Part shown: in pieces, positions 1-7,033 of the stretch
Layout of the letters: every line of letters starts with the position of its first letter
Numbering within the stretch: the first letter of the stretch is position 1
Assembly (NCBI GenBank): GCA_963702765.1
Contig: CAVPEB010000004.1
Location: 1-12,716, forward strand
Length of the DNA stretch: 12,716 nt
Reading direction: 5' to 3'
Origin: DATMNR01 sp963702765
Lineage (GTDB): Bacteria; Chloroflexota; Ktedonobacteria; Ktedonobacterales; Ktedonobacteraceae
Program-made: the position numbers and the translations under genes
Notes under the pieces: generated by a model
Told to the model about the DNA's origin: nothing
Databases searched by the model: none
What the model saw: the letters and a program-made list of their open reading frames with translations, nothing else

Positions 1-272
1 ATGAGAGCCGGTCAATGTATCATCGGACAACTCACCAACTTGAATACGCAGGGCGGTGAATGCTCGATCTGCTGCTCTTCCCCCTGAGAATTGGGGATAC
101 CGCTAACGCTTTTCTCATTAAACGTAGCGAGAGTGAATTGTGTGATATATCAACCATGACCATACATATCTGAGAATGTCTTAGACTGGGAAAAGGCTTG
201 ATTATGTCTTGTGACTGGCTTATTTCATGGAAGAGTACCAATTTCAAGGGGGTGAGGAAGATAGATCAGTAA
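1..272. other. No recognisable intact gene; possible upstream debris of tnpB
   Basis: I see no convincing gene here. A short open frame from position 1 to about 90 on the plus strand has no family I recognise and ends at a TGA. A CCCC/GGGG hairpin lies near 79-99. The last 40-50 bases may belong to the tnpB remnant that follows: the frame reads FKGVRKIDQ, then an in-frame TAA at 270-272, then the recognisable TnpB sequence. The KGVRK stretch resembles the region after the RuvC-II box of TnpB, but this is weak. Confidence 0.3.
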
Positions 273-727
273 GCAAGTACACCAAAGGAAAGGCAAAGAC
301 GAGCAAATGCCCACAATAGGTGGGCATTTGCTGAATTGCAGCAGATGATTGCTTACAAATCAGCCCTGTCATGTTCTTCCTTTGCCGTCAGGGTCGATGC
401 AGACTATACCAGCAAAGCCTGTCCCATGTGTGGTGTCATCGATAAGAAGAACAGGCCAGGCAACGGGCTACTCTTTATCTGCCAAAACAGTGACTGTTGC
501 TACAGGTTACATACTGGCCGTCCTTACATCTTACATGCAGATCTGGTAGGTGCGCGCAATATCGCGATGCGAACGCTCTGTATCCGGCATACATGGGTGC
601 AGACGGGTGTCCTGTCAGTACGCCCAGAGTCACGCGCCTCAATGTGTCGAAGAGTGAAACCAAAGCTGCACGCCTCAAAAGGTATGCCGAATTGCGGTGG
701 AGTTCGGATGCGAACCCTCACGTCTAG
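273..727 (+). pseudogene. tnpB: TnpB (IS200/IS605-family OMEGA nuclease) C-terminal remnant
   Basis: This is the C-terminal third of a TnpB RNA-guided nuclease. The frame is open from 273 (after a TAA) and reads through a typical TnpB segment (RWAFAELQQMIAYKSAL, DADYTSKACPMCG) into the zinc ribbon CPMC...CQN..C and then the RuvC-III segment HADLVGARNI, which carries the catalytic Asp. The N-terminal two thirds, with RuvC-I and RuvC-II, are absent. An extra 8 residues (LHTGRPYI) sit between the zinc ribbon and HADLVG; the DNA there contains repeated TTACAT, so a small duplication is likely. At about 610-635 the frame shifts: the usual TnpB tail KAARLKRYAELRWS continues in another frame to the TAG at 725-727. 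The gene is dead. No TnpA transposase is visible nearby. Confidence 0.85.
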
Positions 728-735
728 GCGGAGGG
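702..735 (+). ncRNA. Terminal hairpins of a tnpB omega RNA / element right end
   Basis: Two perfect small hairpins overlap the tnpB stop: GTTCG-GATG-CGAAC (702-715) and CCCTC...GAGGG (715-719 with 731-735). In IS200/IS605 elements the omega (re)RNA overlaps the 3' end of tnpB and ends in hairpins just before the element's right end, with the guide following. Position and shape fit that. If so, the right end is close to 735 and the former guide begins near 736. The 5' limit of the RNA cannot be set from sequence. Confidence 0.4.
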
Positions 736-864
736 TAACTGACTATAGCAGGAAATAGCAAGGATGTTCAAGTTTACATGCATTGTTACCTGAATAAACA
801 TGATTCGTCTCTGATGTGTAGACAAATCATAACCAGCACTCCGAAATTAGGATAATGAAGTAGT
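728..864 (+). other. Gap between tnpB remnant and IscB element 1 (likely original leader of the glycosyltransferase gene)
   Basis: I see no gene here. If the IscB element at 865-2372 is removed in thought, this sequence lies directly in front of the ATG at 2373. Its last 16 bases, AGGATAATGAAGTAGT, would then be the ribosome-binding region of the glycosyltransferase gene, with AGGA 12 nt before the ATG. The same 16 bases are the candidate guide of IscB element 1. Confidence 0.45.
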
Positions 865-1090
865 GTCAAGGACCCAATCCCTTACAATGGGACGGGTTTG
901 CGAAAGCCCAACTTGACTAGTCTTGGTGCGCAAGCACTCCGTTTTTCCGGTCACGATACCTTCAGGTGCCAGTTCTAGCCTGTTGCCCTATCGTTGGTGA
1001 TTAACAGACCTGATGGGAAGGTCGGTGTTGCCAACACGACAAGCCGGTGAAACTTTGACGAAGAGCACCTCACTCCCGAAAGGAGGTACA
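849..1090 (+). ncRNA. IscB element 1 omega RNA (guide 849-864 plus scaffold)
   Basis: The region between the left end of the element and iscB is rich in hairpins, as expected for an IscB omega RNA. An outer stem GTCAAG/CTTGAC (865-870 with 912-917) encloses CCC/GGG and TCCC/GGGA. A GTGC-GCAA-GCAC hairpin with a GNRA-type loop follows (926-937), then GACCT/AGGTC (1007-1023), and finally CTCC-CGAAA-GGAG (1073-1085), which overlaps the iscB Shine-Dalgarno. In the IscB family the guide is the 5' segment and derives from the left flank; here that would be about 849-864. The RNA boundaries are inferred. Confidence 0.6.
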
Positions 1091-1097
1091 CGTTTTG
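1081..1097 (+). promoter_or_regulatory. Shine-Dalgarno and TTG start of iscB-1, inside an omega RNA hairpin
   Basis: AGGAGG at 1081-1086 lies 8 nt before the TTG at 1095, and this sets the start at a TTG. GGAG of this site (1082-1085) is also the 3' arm of the CTCC-CGAAA-GGAG hairpin at the end of the omega RNA, so folding of the RNA would hide it from ribosomes. Confidence 0.6.
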
Positions 1098-2341
1098 TTC
1101 GTGTACGTTTTAAATTGTCACGGAGAGCCACTTATGCCCTGCCAGCCGCGCAAAGCACGGCTCTTGTTGAAAGCGGGCGAGGCCAAGGTGGTGAGAAGAG
1201 TTCCATTTACCATCCAACTGCTCTTTGGCAGCAGCGGATACAAGCAAGAGGTCGCTCTCGGGATCGATGCGGGCACGCAACACATCGGAGTGTCGGCAAC
1301 GACTGATAGGCGGTGTTGTTTGAGGCGGAAGTCGCACCCCGTACCGACCTTCAGCGATTACTTGCAACACGCAGGCAGTTGCGCCGTGCCAGAAGAAACA
1401 GAAAAACGAGGTATCGCGCGGAGCGATTTCTCAATAGGAAGAGACCCCGAGGCTGGCTAGCCCCGTCGGTTCGGCACAAGGTAGACGGCCATATCAAAAC
1501 GATCAGGTTGGTGCACAGGATTTTGCCAGTCTGCCACACGACGATTGAGGTGGCACAATTCGATGTGCAGAAAATCATGCACCCTGAGATCGAGAGCGAG
1601 GGGTACCGGCAAGGCCCTCAACTGGGGTTCTGGAATGTGCGGGAGTATGTGTTGTTTCGGGATGGGCACCGGTGCCAGTGGTGTCAGGGCACATCCAAGA
1701 ATCCGATCCTGCATGTGCACCACATCGAGAGTAGAAAGACGGGCGGCAATCGTCCAGAGAACCTGATCACTGTGTGCGAAACCTGTCACGATCTGATTCA
1801 TCGCACGCACCAGGAGCTGAAGCTCGAGCGCACATCTACTGGGTTTCGGGATGCATCACAGATGAGCATCATGCGATGGCACATCTACGAACAAGCCAAA
1901 GCATTGTTTCAGAACGTCCATCTCACGTATGGGTACATCACGAAACATCGCCGGATCGAGCACAACCTTGAGAAAACCCACGTGATGGATGCACGCTGTA
2001 TCAGTGGGCATCCACTAGCTTGTCAACAGGGCACATCGTATCTGATCAAGATGGTCAGGCGCAACAACAGGCAGTTGCATAAAGCGACCATCAGGAAGGG
2101 AGGCAGGCGGCAGCGCAATACCGCTTCCAAATACGTGCATGGATACCGCCTGTTCGATTGTGTGAAGTATCAGGGAACCACGTGTTTCGTCTTTGGCAGG
2201 AGAAATTCTGGCTACTTCGATCTGCGGACCCTTGATGGGACACGGATCCACGCCAGTGCCAATTCAAAGCAAGTGACGCTGGTTCAAAGGGCTACGTCTT
2301 ACCTGGTCGAAAGGAGGGTGGCGTTACCTCCCATCACCTAA
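1095..2341 (+). pseudogene. iscB: IscB RNA-guided nuclease, frameshifted
   Basis: This is an IscB protein, a Cas9 ancestor with a split RuvC domain and an inserted HNH domain. The first frame gives the N-terminal PLMP domain (GEPLMPCQPRKARLLLKAGEA) and RuvC-I (LGIDAGTQHIG, Asp58). At about 1308-1314 one base appears to be missing (CGG TGT for an expected CGG GTG), and the protein continues one frame back from 1313: LFEAEV, an Arg-rich bridge helix (RRQLRRARRNRKTRYR), RuvC-II (TIEVAQFD), a CQWC...HVHHIES...NL...CETCH HNH domain, RuvC-III (HVMDARCISG), and the C-terminal domain to the TAA at 2341. All catalytic residues are present across the two frames, so inactivation looks recent. The shift site has no slippery heptamer, so programmed frameshifting is unlikely. 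The HNH type differs from that of the second IscB. Confidence 0.85.
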
Positions 2342-2372
2342 ACGGAAATGGGTCCCTACGTCACGTCATGAG
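2342..2372 (+). repeat. Right end of IscB element 1
   Basis: These 31 bases between the iscB stop and ATGAAA contain TGGGTCC at 2349-2355, followed by 17 nt. The same arrangement with identical spacing occurs at 6521-6551 behind the second iscB, so this is the terminal sequence of the element. Confidence 0.65.
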
Positions 2373-3782
2373 ATGAAACGTATCAAACCAATACTCCCCG
2401 CGATTGGCATTTTCTGTCTCGCATTAATCGTACGCATCATATATAACAACACTGTCGCGTATCATTATTACCCCCTACATGACTCAGCTTTCTATCAGGG
2501 TATTGCATTTCATTTATTAAATGAACATTGCTTCTGCCTGGAGGCATATGTTCCAACCGTTGATCGAGCTCCGTTCTGGCCAATTATTATTGCAGGTCTT
2601 TCTCTCATTTTTGGGCCGAGTGATTATTTCGCGCGCATCTTTCTGAGTCTCGTTGGCTCAGGAACATGTGTCCTGGTGTATTTCTTTGCTCGAGATTTGT
2701 TTAGCTGGCGCATCGGCGTCGTGGCGGGAGTCTTTGCAGCAATTTATCCCGAACTTTATATTTATGACGGCTGGCTTTATACGGAATCGCTCTATATATT
2801 TCTCCTTTTTGCTATTTGTTATGCATTGTATCGTTTGCAACTTACACCTGAGAGAAATTGGCGAATCTGGATTATATGCGGGGTATTACTTGGTTTACTC
2901 TCGCTCACACGTCCAAACGGCATTATTGTGATTGGTATATTCATCATTTGGTCTTTCATTATGGTCTGGCAAAAATTCTTATCAGTGCGAGTGACAATTC
3001 GAGGTGTTTTGCTTTCGACTTTGATTGCTATTGTATTAATAGCTCCCTGGACAGCTCGCAATTATCTGGTCTCACATTCATTCATACCAGTAGCGACTGG
3101 AGACGGAACAGTCCTGCTTGGCGCCTATAATAATGAGGTGCTGGTTAAATCCACATATCCAGGAGGTCCAAAAGGCACCTGGATCAATCCCAATGTCTCA
3201 AGACCTGATGTTGTTCGGCCTTTCCCTCTCTACACATGTGCTCCCCCTTGCGAGGTCGCTCGCGAGGCAGCTTTTAAAGATGCGGCAATACAATGGATAC
3301 AAGCAAACATCAAAGTAATGCCCTATCTACTCAAGCTGCACTTTATCAATATGTGGCAACCCAATACCTACGAGGCAGACCTTCCTACAGTTCGTTTCGC
3401 TCAACAACCCTCAACGCAATTCGTCGTGCACATGATGAAAACGTGGCCAATTTATCTATTTATACTCGCCACGCTTGGTCTGGTAGTCACATTGTGGCGC
3501 TGGCGTGAACTCTTATTCATCTACTTCATGATCATCTTGACAGTTGCGCAGAATATCGTCTACTACGGCAGCGCACGCTTGCGCGCTCCAATCGAGCCTA
3601 TGCTTATTCTTCTGGCAGCAGGATTCATCTGGTGGGTAACACATAAAGAAAAAGGCACTTTGCGATGGTTGATTGATAAAATCCGGAGCAAAGACCAAAT
3701 AGCAGCTCATACTTCTGATCAATCAGAGCGACCTTTAGCCTCGAATAAGGAGAAAATCCACAATGCCTCATCTCAAGCTTGA
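2373..3782 (+). CDS. GT39/ArnT-like polytopic membrane glycosyltransferase
   Basis: This is an integral membrane protein of 469 aa, of the kind that transfers sugars from a polyprenyl-phosphate carrier at the outer face of the membrane (PMT/ArnT, GT39 clan). The N-terminal membrane helix is followed by a periplasmic loop with the acidic residue expected of the family (LHDSAFYQGIA, Asp37), then RAPFWPIIIAGLSLIFGPSD, several further helices, SLTRPNG, and PWTARNY, a segment typical of this family. A large external loop follows (about residues 240-330), then more helices and a hydrophilic cytoplasmic tail. The acceptor substrate cannot be told. The gene is intact, but its ATG directly abuts the right end of IscB element 1, so it has lost its original leader. 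The only upstream purine stretch is a weak ATGAG. Its last 20 nt overlap the start of the kamD pseudogene. Confidence 0.8.
   Translation: MKRIKPILPAIGIFCLALIVRIIYNNTVAYHYYPLHDSAFYQGIAFHLLNEHCFCLEAYVPTVDRAPFWPIIIAGLSLIFGPSDYFARIFLSLVGSGTCVLVYFFARDLFSWRIGVVAGVFAAIYPELYIYDGWLYTESLYIFLLFAICYALYRLQLTPERNWRIWIICGVLLGLLSLTRPNGIIVIGIFIIWSFIMVWQKFLSVRVTIRGVLLSTLIAIVLIAPWTARNYLVSHSFIPVATGDGTVLLGAYNNEVLVKSTYPGGPKGTWINPNVSRPDVVRPFPLYTCAPPCEVAREAAFKDAAIQWIQANIKVMPYLLKLHFINMWQPNTYEADLPTVRFAQQPSTQFVVHMMKTWPIYLFILATLGLVVTLWRWRELLFIYFMIILTVAQNIVYYGSARLRAPIEPMLILLAAGFIWWVTHKEKGTLRWLIDKIRSKDQIAAHTSDQSERPLASNKEKIHNASSQA
3747..3765 (+). promoter_or_regulatory. Ribosome-binding site of the kamD pseudogene
   Basis: AAGGAG at 3747-3752 lies 10 nt before the ATG at 3763, inside the end of the glycosyltransferase gene. 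The overlap suggests that the two were once translationally coupled. The intact kamD copy has the related leader ATAAGGAG before its ATG. Confidence 0.6.
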
Positions 3783-4413
3783 TCAATCCCTGGTTGACGA
3801 AGCTCGTTCTCTCGCTTTCCATATTGCGGAGCCTGTCATTGATTTCATTCGTATGCACACAACCGTCACCATAGAACGTTCCACCTTACGTTTGATTGGC
3901 ATAGATGGAATTGACGAAGAAGAAGTGCCGCTGCCAAACAGCATTGTCGACAATGCTGTTTCATTGTTACCTGGTGGTATTTTGCGCCCCTTTGTAGGCG
4001 CTACACTCCAGAGTAATCTCTCTCCTCAAGCAACTGCTGAAGCGATTGGTCGCAAAGAACTCATACTCTGTGAACCACCACCAGAGGGTAACGAGCTTGC
4101 TGCTATTGATACTGAAATCATGCGTCTAGTACGACAGGCAGTAACACAAATCCGATCTTGTAGTGCGGAACGTAGAGTTATGATCGGAGAATTGAGCAAT
4201 CCACAGACACCATGGATTTATGTGATTGTTGCGACTGGAAATATTTACGAGGATATTGTGCAGGCACAGGCGGCGGCACGACAGGGTGCCGATGTCATTG
4301 CTGTAATTCGATCGACAGCACAGAGCCTGCTTGATTATGTGCCATTTGGTCCAACAACTGAGGGCTTTGGCGGTACATATGCAACTCAGGCGAACTTTAA
4401 GCTTATGCGGCTT

Positions 4414-4779
4414 GGAGTCCTCTCTCGTCAAAGAGGGAGAAGCAAGTCGCGTGCGTGAGCACACATGACCACTTTTCTTCGGTTGTGAAAGAAGAGGACT
4501 ATAGGTCGAGAGGCACTTCAGGAACAGGGCCAGTACTATCCCATCCCAAACCTGTGGAAACGGTTAAAGACCTACAACGTCTGGGTGCGAACAGGTTCCT
4601 GAGAAATCGTCCAGGCTAAAACAACGTAAGAGTGTGTTGCTCATCTGGTGAGTATGGGTTGGTAGCCGTATCGCCCTCTACCTCGACTTGCGTGAAATGA
4701 AGTCTCGGTCGATGATACAGCAGCAGAAGGGTCTCTTTTCTCGCATTGAGGTGAGGCTGGGCACAAGCCTCTGCACGTA
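4414..4779. mobile_element. 366-bp insertion of unknown type in kamD, flanked by GGCTT
   Basis: The 5-base repeat GGCTT flanks this block (4409-4413 and 4780-4784). Removing one copy plus the block restores the kamD frame (LMR-LSA-IDEVS against LMR-AA-LDETS in the intact copy), so it is an insertion with a likely 5-bp target duplication. I see no convincing terminal inverted repeats and no transposase. A short open stretch at about 4510-4602 (ALQEQGQYYPIPNLWKRLK) looks like a fragment of a real protein, but I do not recognise the family. It could be a miniature element or the remnant of a larger one. Confidence 0.5.
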
Positions 4780-4929
4780 GGCTTTCAGCGATCGATGAAG
4801 TAAGTCGAATGCAGATTGCTACGTACAACTCACCAACGATTGTTCAAATCCCTTGATGCCCGAGATAGCTGCAATGACTGCTCTAGAGTGTCTGGGATAT
4901 GATGCTCACGATGCCCTTTATGGGAGCAT

Positions 4930-5160
4930 CTTTCGTGATATTAATGTCAGGTACCCGTCCCCAATGGGGACAGACTTGCGTGCAGCGAGTCTGAAACCTG
5001 TCCAGACTCAGTCCCTGCAAGGGACTATGTTCGGGAAGAAATTAGGTATCAGTGGGTGCGCGGCCAGCCCACTGTTCTACGGTCCATGGTTAAACAGGTG
5101 TAGAGGGTGAAGCCAGTGCCATGGACGCCAAACCTTCTCGAACTTTGTCGAGGCAAACTT
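4930..5160 (+). ncRNA. IscB element 2 omega RNA (guide 4930-4945 plus scaffold)
   Basis: The region in front of the intact iscB has a dense series of hairpins: CAGGT/ACCTG (4948-4952 with 4996-5000) enclosing GTCCCC-AAT-GGGGAC (4957-4971) and CAGACT/AGTCTG (4971-4976 with 4988-4993); then AGTCCCT-GCA-AGGGACT (5010-5026); CAGTGGG/CCCACTG (5050-5056 with 5068-5074); GTCCATGG/CCATGGAC (5082-5089 with 5119-5126); and CTCGA/TCGAG (5137-5152). This layout fits IscB omega RNAs, whose 5' end is the guide taken from the left flank of the element. Here the guide would be about CTTTCGTGATATTAAT, from the kamD pseudogene. The 3' end is a guess. Confidence 0.75.
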
Positions 5161-5203
5161 TACCTACGCAAGTAGAGGTCCAATAGGACACACGGACTCA
5201 GCT

Positions 5204-6520
5204 ATGTCAAAAGTGTTTGTGTTAAATTCCCATAAACAACCGCTCAATCCCATTCATCCTGGCAGGGCGCGCATTTTGCTGTCAGCAGGGAAAGCGGCAG
5301 TGTATCGCAGATTTCCCTTCACCATTATTCTGAAAGCTGCCGTGGAGGAACCCATGGTAGAGCCCCTGCGCATCAAGATTGATCCTGGTGCCAACACCAC
5401 GGGTATTGCCATTGTCAATGATGCGTCGGGGGAGGTGCTCTTTGCCGCCGACCTGCGCCATCGCGGCTTTGCTATCACCGCTTCCCTCACCCGGCGCCGA
5501 TCAGTACGCCGGGGCAGGAGACAGCGGCATACTCGTTATCGCAAACCCCGCTTCACGAATCGCCACACCTACAAGAAGGGCTGGCTTCCTCCATCCTTGC
5601 AAAGCCGGATAGCCAATGTCATGACGTGGGTAGGACGGTTGCGCCGGGCGTGTCCCATTGCCGCAATCAGTGTCGAAATGGTGAAGTTTGACACACAACT
5701 CATGGAGCACGCTGAAATCTCGGGGATTGAGTACCAACAAGGCACACTACAGGGCTATGAGGTGCGTGAATATCTGCTTGAGAAGTGGGGCAGGACGTGT
5801 GCCTATTGTGACGCCAAAGGGGTGCCTCTGCAGATCGAGCATGTCTATCCTCGCTCACACTCTGGGGAGAGCCGTGTGGACGCACTGACCGTTGCCTGTG
5901 CCTCCTGCAATGACAAGAAAGGCACTCGGGAGATTACAGAGTTTCTGAAGCACGATCCAGAGCGATTGGCCCACATCCTTGCACAGTTGAAGCGTCCACT
6001 CAAAGATGCAGCGGCAGTCAATGCCACTCGTTGGCTGCTCTATGAGCGGCTAAAGGCGCAAGACTTGCCTTTGGAAACAGGCAGCGGTGGCCTCACCAAG
6101 TACAACCGTACCACACGCAACTTGCCAAAGGAGCACTGGATTGATGCGGCGTGTGTGGGCAGGAGCACGCCTGCAGCGTTGAATGTGAACCAGGTTCTTC
6201 CCTTACGCATCATCGCTACGGGACACGGGTGTCGGCAACGGTGCTTGATGGATACGTTTGGCTTTCCACGCACAAACCCCAAGCAATCCAAACAGGTGAA
6301 GGGCTATCAGACGGGTGATATCGTGCGTGCGGTGGTGCCGTCGGGCAAGAAGGTCGGTACATATGTTGGCAAAGTGGCGGTGCGTACAAGCGGATCCTTT
6401 AATATCACGACGGCACATGGGGTAGTACAAGGGATCAGCCATCGCTTTTGTACACCCCTCCATCGGAGTGATGGCTATCGATACGAGAAAGGAGCTGCGT
6501 CATTTCCTCCCGCCGTCTGA
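5204..6520 (+). CDS. iscB: IscB RNA-guided nuclease, intact
   Basis: This is a 438-aa IscB, expected to form a complex with the omega RNA encoded just upstream and cut DNA matching its guide. The order of parts is complete: a PLMP-type N-terminus (here QPLNP, residues 12-16), RuvC-I with Asp60 (KIDPGANTTG), an Arg-rich bridge helix (about 84-125), RuvC-II with Glu158 (SVEMVKFD), an HNH domain with CAYC (199-202), EH (212-213) and CASCN (232-236), RuvC-III with His311 and Asp314 (HWIDAACVG), and a C-terminal target-interaction domain (about 340-438). The Asn that usually follows in the HNH motif (..NL..AC) is Ala227 here. Length is normal for IscB. The ATG at 5204 fits the family start (M.KVFVLN), although no clear Shine-Dalgarno precedes it; translation may be weak or depend on the folded leader. 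Confidence 0.92.
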   Translation: MSKVFVLNSHKQPLNPIHPGRARILLSAGKAAVYRRFPFTIILKAAVEEPMVEPLRIKIDPGANTTGIAIVNDASGEVLFAADLRHRGFAITASLTRRRSVRRGRRQRHTRYRKPRFTNRHTYKKGWLPPSLQSRIANVMTWVGRLRRACPIAAISVEMVKFDTQLMEHAEISGIEYQQGTLQGYEVREYLLEKWGRTCAYCDAKGVPLQIEHVYPRSHSGESRVDALTVACASCNDKKGTREITEFLKHDPERLAHILAQLKRPLKDAAAVNATRWLLYERLKAQDLPLETGSGGLTKYNRTTRNLPKEHWIDAACVGRSTPAALNVNQVLPLRIIATGHGCRQRCLMDTFGFPRTNPKQSKQVKGYQTGDIVRAVVPSGKKVGTYVGKVAVRTSGSFNITTAHGVVQGISHRFCTPLHRSDGYRYEKGAASFPPAV

Positions 6521-6551
6521 ACACAGTTGGGTCCGCCATCCGTGATTTCTG
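6521..6551 (+). repeat. Right end of IscB element 2
   Basis: These are the 31 bases from the iscB stop to the kamD sequence resuming at 6552. TGGGTCC lies at 6528-6534, followed by 17 nt, the same spacing as at the right end of element 1. The junction is confirmed by the intact kamD. Confidence 0.75.
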
Positions 6552-6934
6552 ATGAAAAGTACGCTTATCGATCACCCATTCTCCCTGTGTAGTAATGCTG
6601 CAGCGGGCATCACCAACGCAGTCGAAGATTATCATTTGACAACCCCCTATGCGTTTGAAGCCGAGCATACAGTTGTTGCCTCGCAGTTCATCAATGAGCG
6701 CTTTGCCCAGATTAAAGATCTTCCACTGAACAGATGGTGCTCGGTCACTCCTTCGAAATCGACCTCCTCAACGCAAAACCACTTGCTCTGTGTGATAACC
6801 TCAGAATAATTATTAGGCGTTCACTTCCCTAATTCATCTTTTCAGAGGTGTGCGTCTTTTTCCATCCGCATCAAGCAGTGCTAAGTCACATGCAAACAAC
6901 CAATGGTAAACTATGGGCAAAGTACTTACTTGCA

Positions 6935-6943
6935 TGATATACT
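6935..6943 (+). promoter_or_regulatory. Candidate extended -10 promoter for intact kamD
   Basis: TG-A-TATACT (TATACT at 6938-6943) is an extended -10 element in the 200-bp gap before the intact kamD, about 90 nt before its start codon. The -35 region (GGGCAA around 6915-6920) is poor, which extended -10 promoters tolerate. No other signal in this gap is as good. Confidence 0.4.
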
Positions 6944-7033
6944 GAACTCATAGCAAGACTAAATCAGCGTCACCTTCCTTCGATACCATCATAGATACAC
7001 TGCGAGGATAAGGAGTAGAGGAGATTATTCACG

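Larger units (their letters stand above)
865..2372 (+). mobile_element. IscB element 1 (IS200/IS605-like, non-autonomous, 1508 bp)
   Basis: The left end is set by the start of the omega RNA outer stem (GTCAAGGACCC), which matches 9 of 11 bases of the left end of element 2 (GTCAGGTACCC). The right end is set by comparison with element 2: in both, the iscB stop is followed by 7 nt, TGGGTCC and 17 nt, and then by ATGAAA. The element carries only an omega RNA and a broken iscB, with no tnpA, so it would need a transposase in trans. It lies immediately before the start codon of the glycosyltransferase gene. No target-site duplication is seen, as expected for this transposon class. Confidence 0.7.
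4946..6551 (+). mobile_element. IscB element 2 (IS200/IS605-like, non-autonomous, 1606 bp)
   Basis: The empty site is given by the intact kamD, where codon 270 (AAT) is followed directly by ATGAAA at 7844. In the pseudogene AAT ends at 4945 and ATGAAA begins at 6552, so the insertion is 4946-6551 with no target duplication. It contains an omega RNA and an intact iscB but no tnpA. Left and right ends match those of element 1 (GTCA.G..ACCC at the left; TGGGTCC at 6528-6534 and then 17 nt at the right). Insertion without duplication and without inverted repeats is typical of HUH (Y1) transposition. Confidence 0.85.
3763..6832 (+). pseudogene. kamD: Lysine 5,6-aminomutase alpha subunit, interrupted by two insertions
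   Basis: This is a diverged paralogue of the intact kamD at 7034. It is collinear with residues 1-215 of that protein (3763-4413, no stops), including TTEGFGGTYATQANF. It then carries a 366-bp insertion (4414-4779). Homology resumes as IDEVS, then, after a 1-nt deletion near 4815, as CYVQLTNDCSNPLMPEIAAM and FRDIN, ending at 4945. The second IscB element follows (4946-6551), and then MKSTLIDHPF...EAEHTVVASQFINERFAQI from 6552. The end is scrambled by two compensating frameshifts (VLGHSFEID in one frame, STQNHLL in another) and a TAA at 6807-6809. Similarity fades near 6832, equal to residue 365 of 514; the last third is lost, although a short LFRG-like trace may persist to about 6860. No active enzyme can be made. 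Silent differences from the intact copy are frequent, so this is an old duplication or a separate acquisition. Confidence 0.88.

Noticed and set aside
1013..1306. Open frame of 97 codons across the first omega RNA and the start of iscB-1
   Set aside because: It overlaps the hairpins of the omega RNA and is the wrong frame of the PLMP/RuvC-I segment; the composition is not protein-like.
1303..1316. Programmed -1 frameshift in iscB-1
   Set aside because: There is no X XXY YYZ slippery heptamer and no clear stimulating structure; a single lost G explains it.
4616..4828. Minus-strand open frame of 70 codons in the 366-bp insertion
   Set aside because: It crosses the GGCTT boundary into kamD sequence, so it cannot be an ancestral gene of the insertion; no family recognised.
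4853..5110. Open frame of 85 codons beginning MMPEIAAM
   Set aside because: It is a fragment of the kamD pseudogene up to 4945 that then runs into the IscB omega RNA scaffold; it is not a gene.
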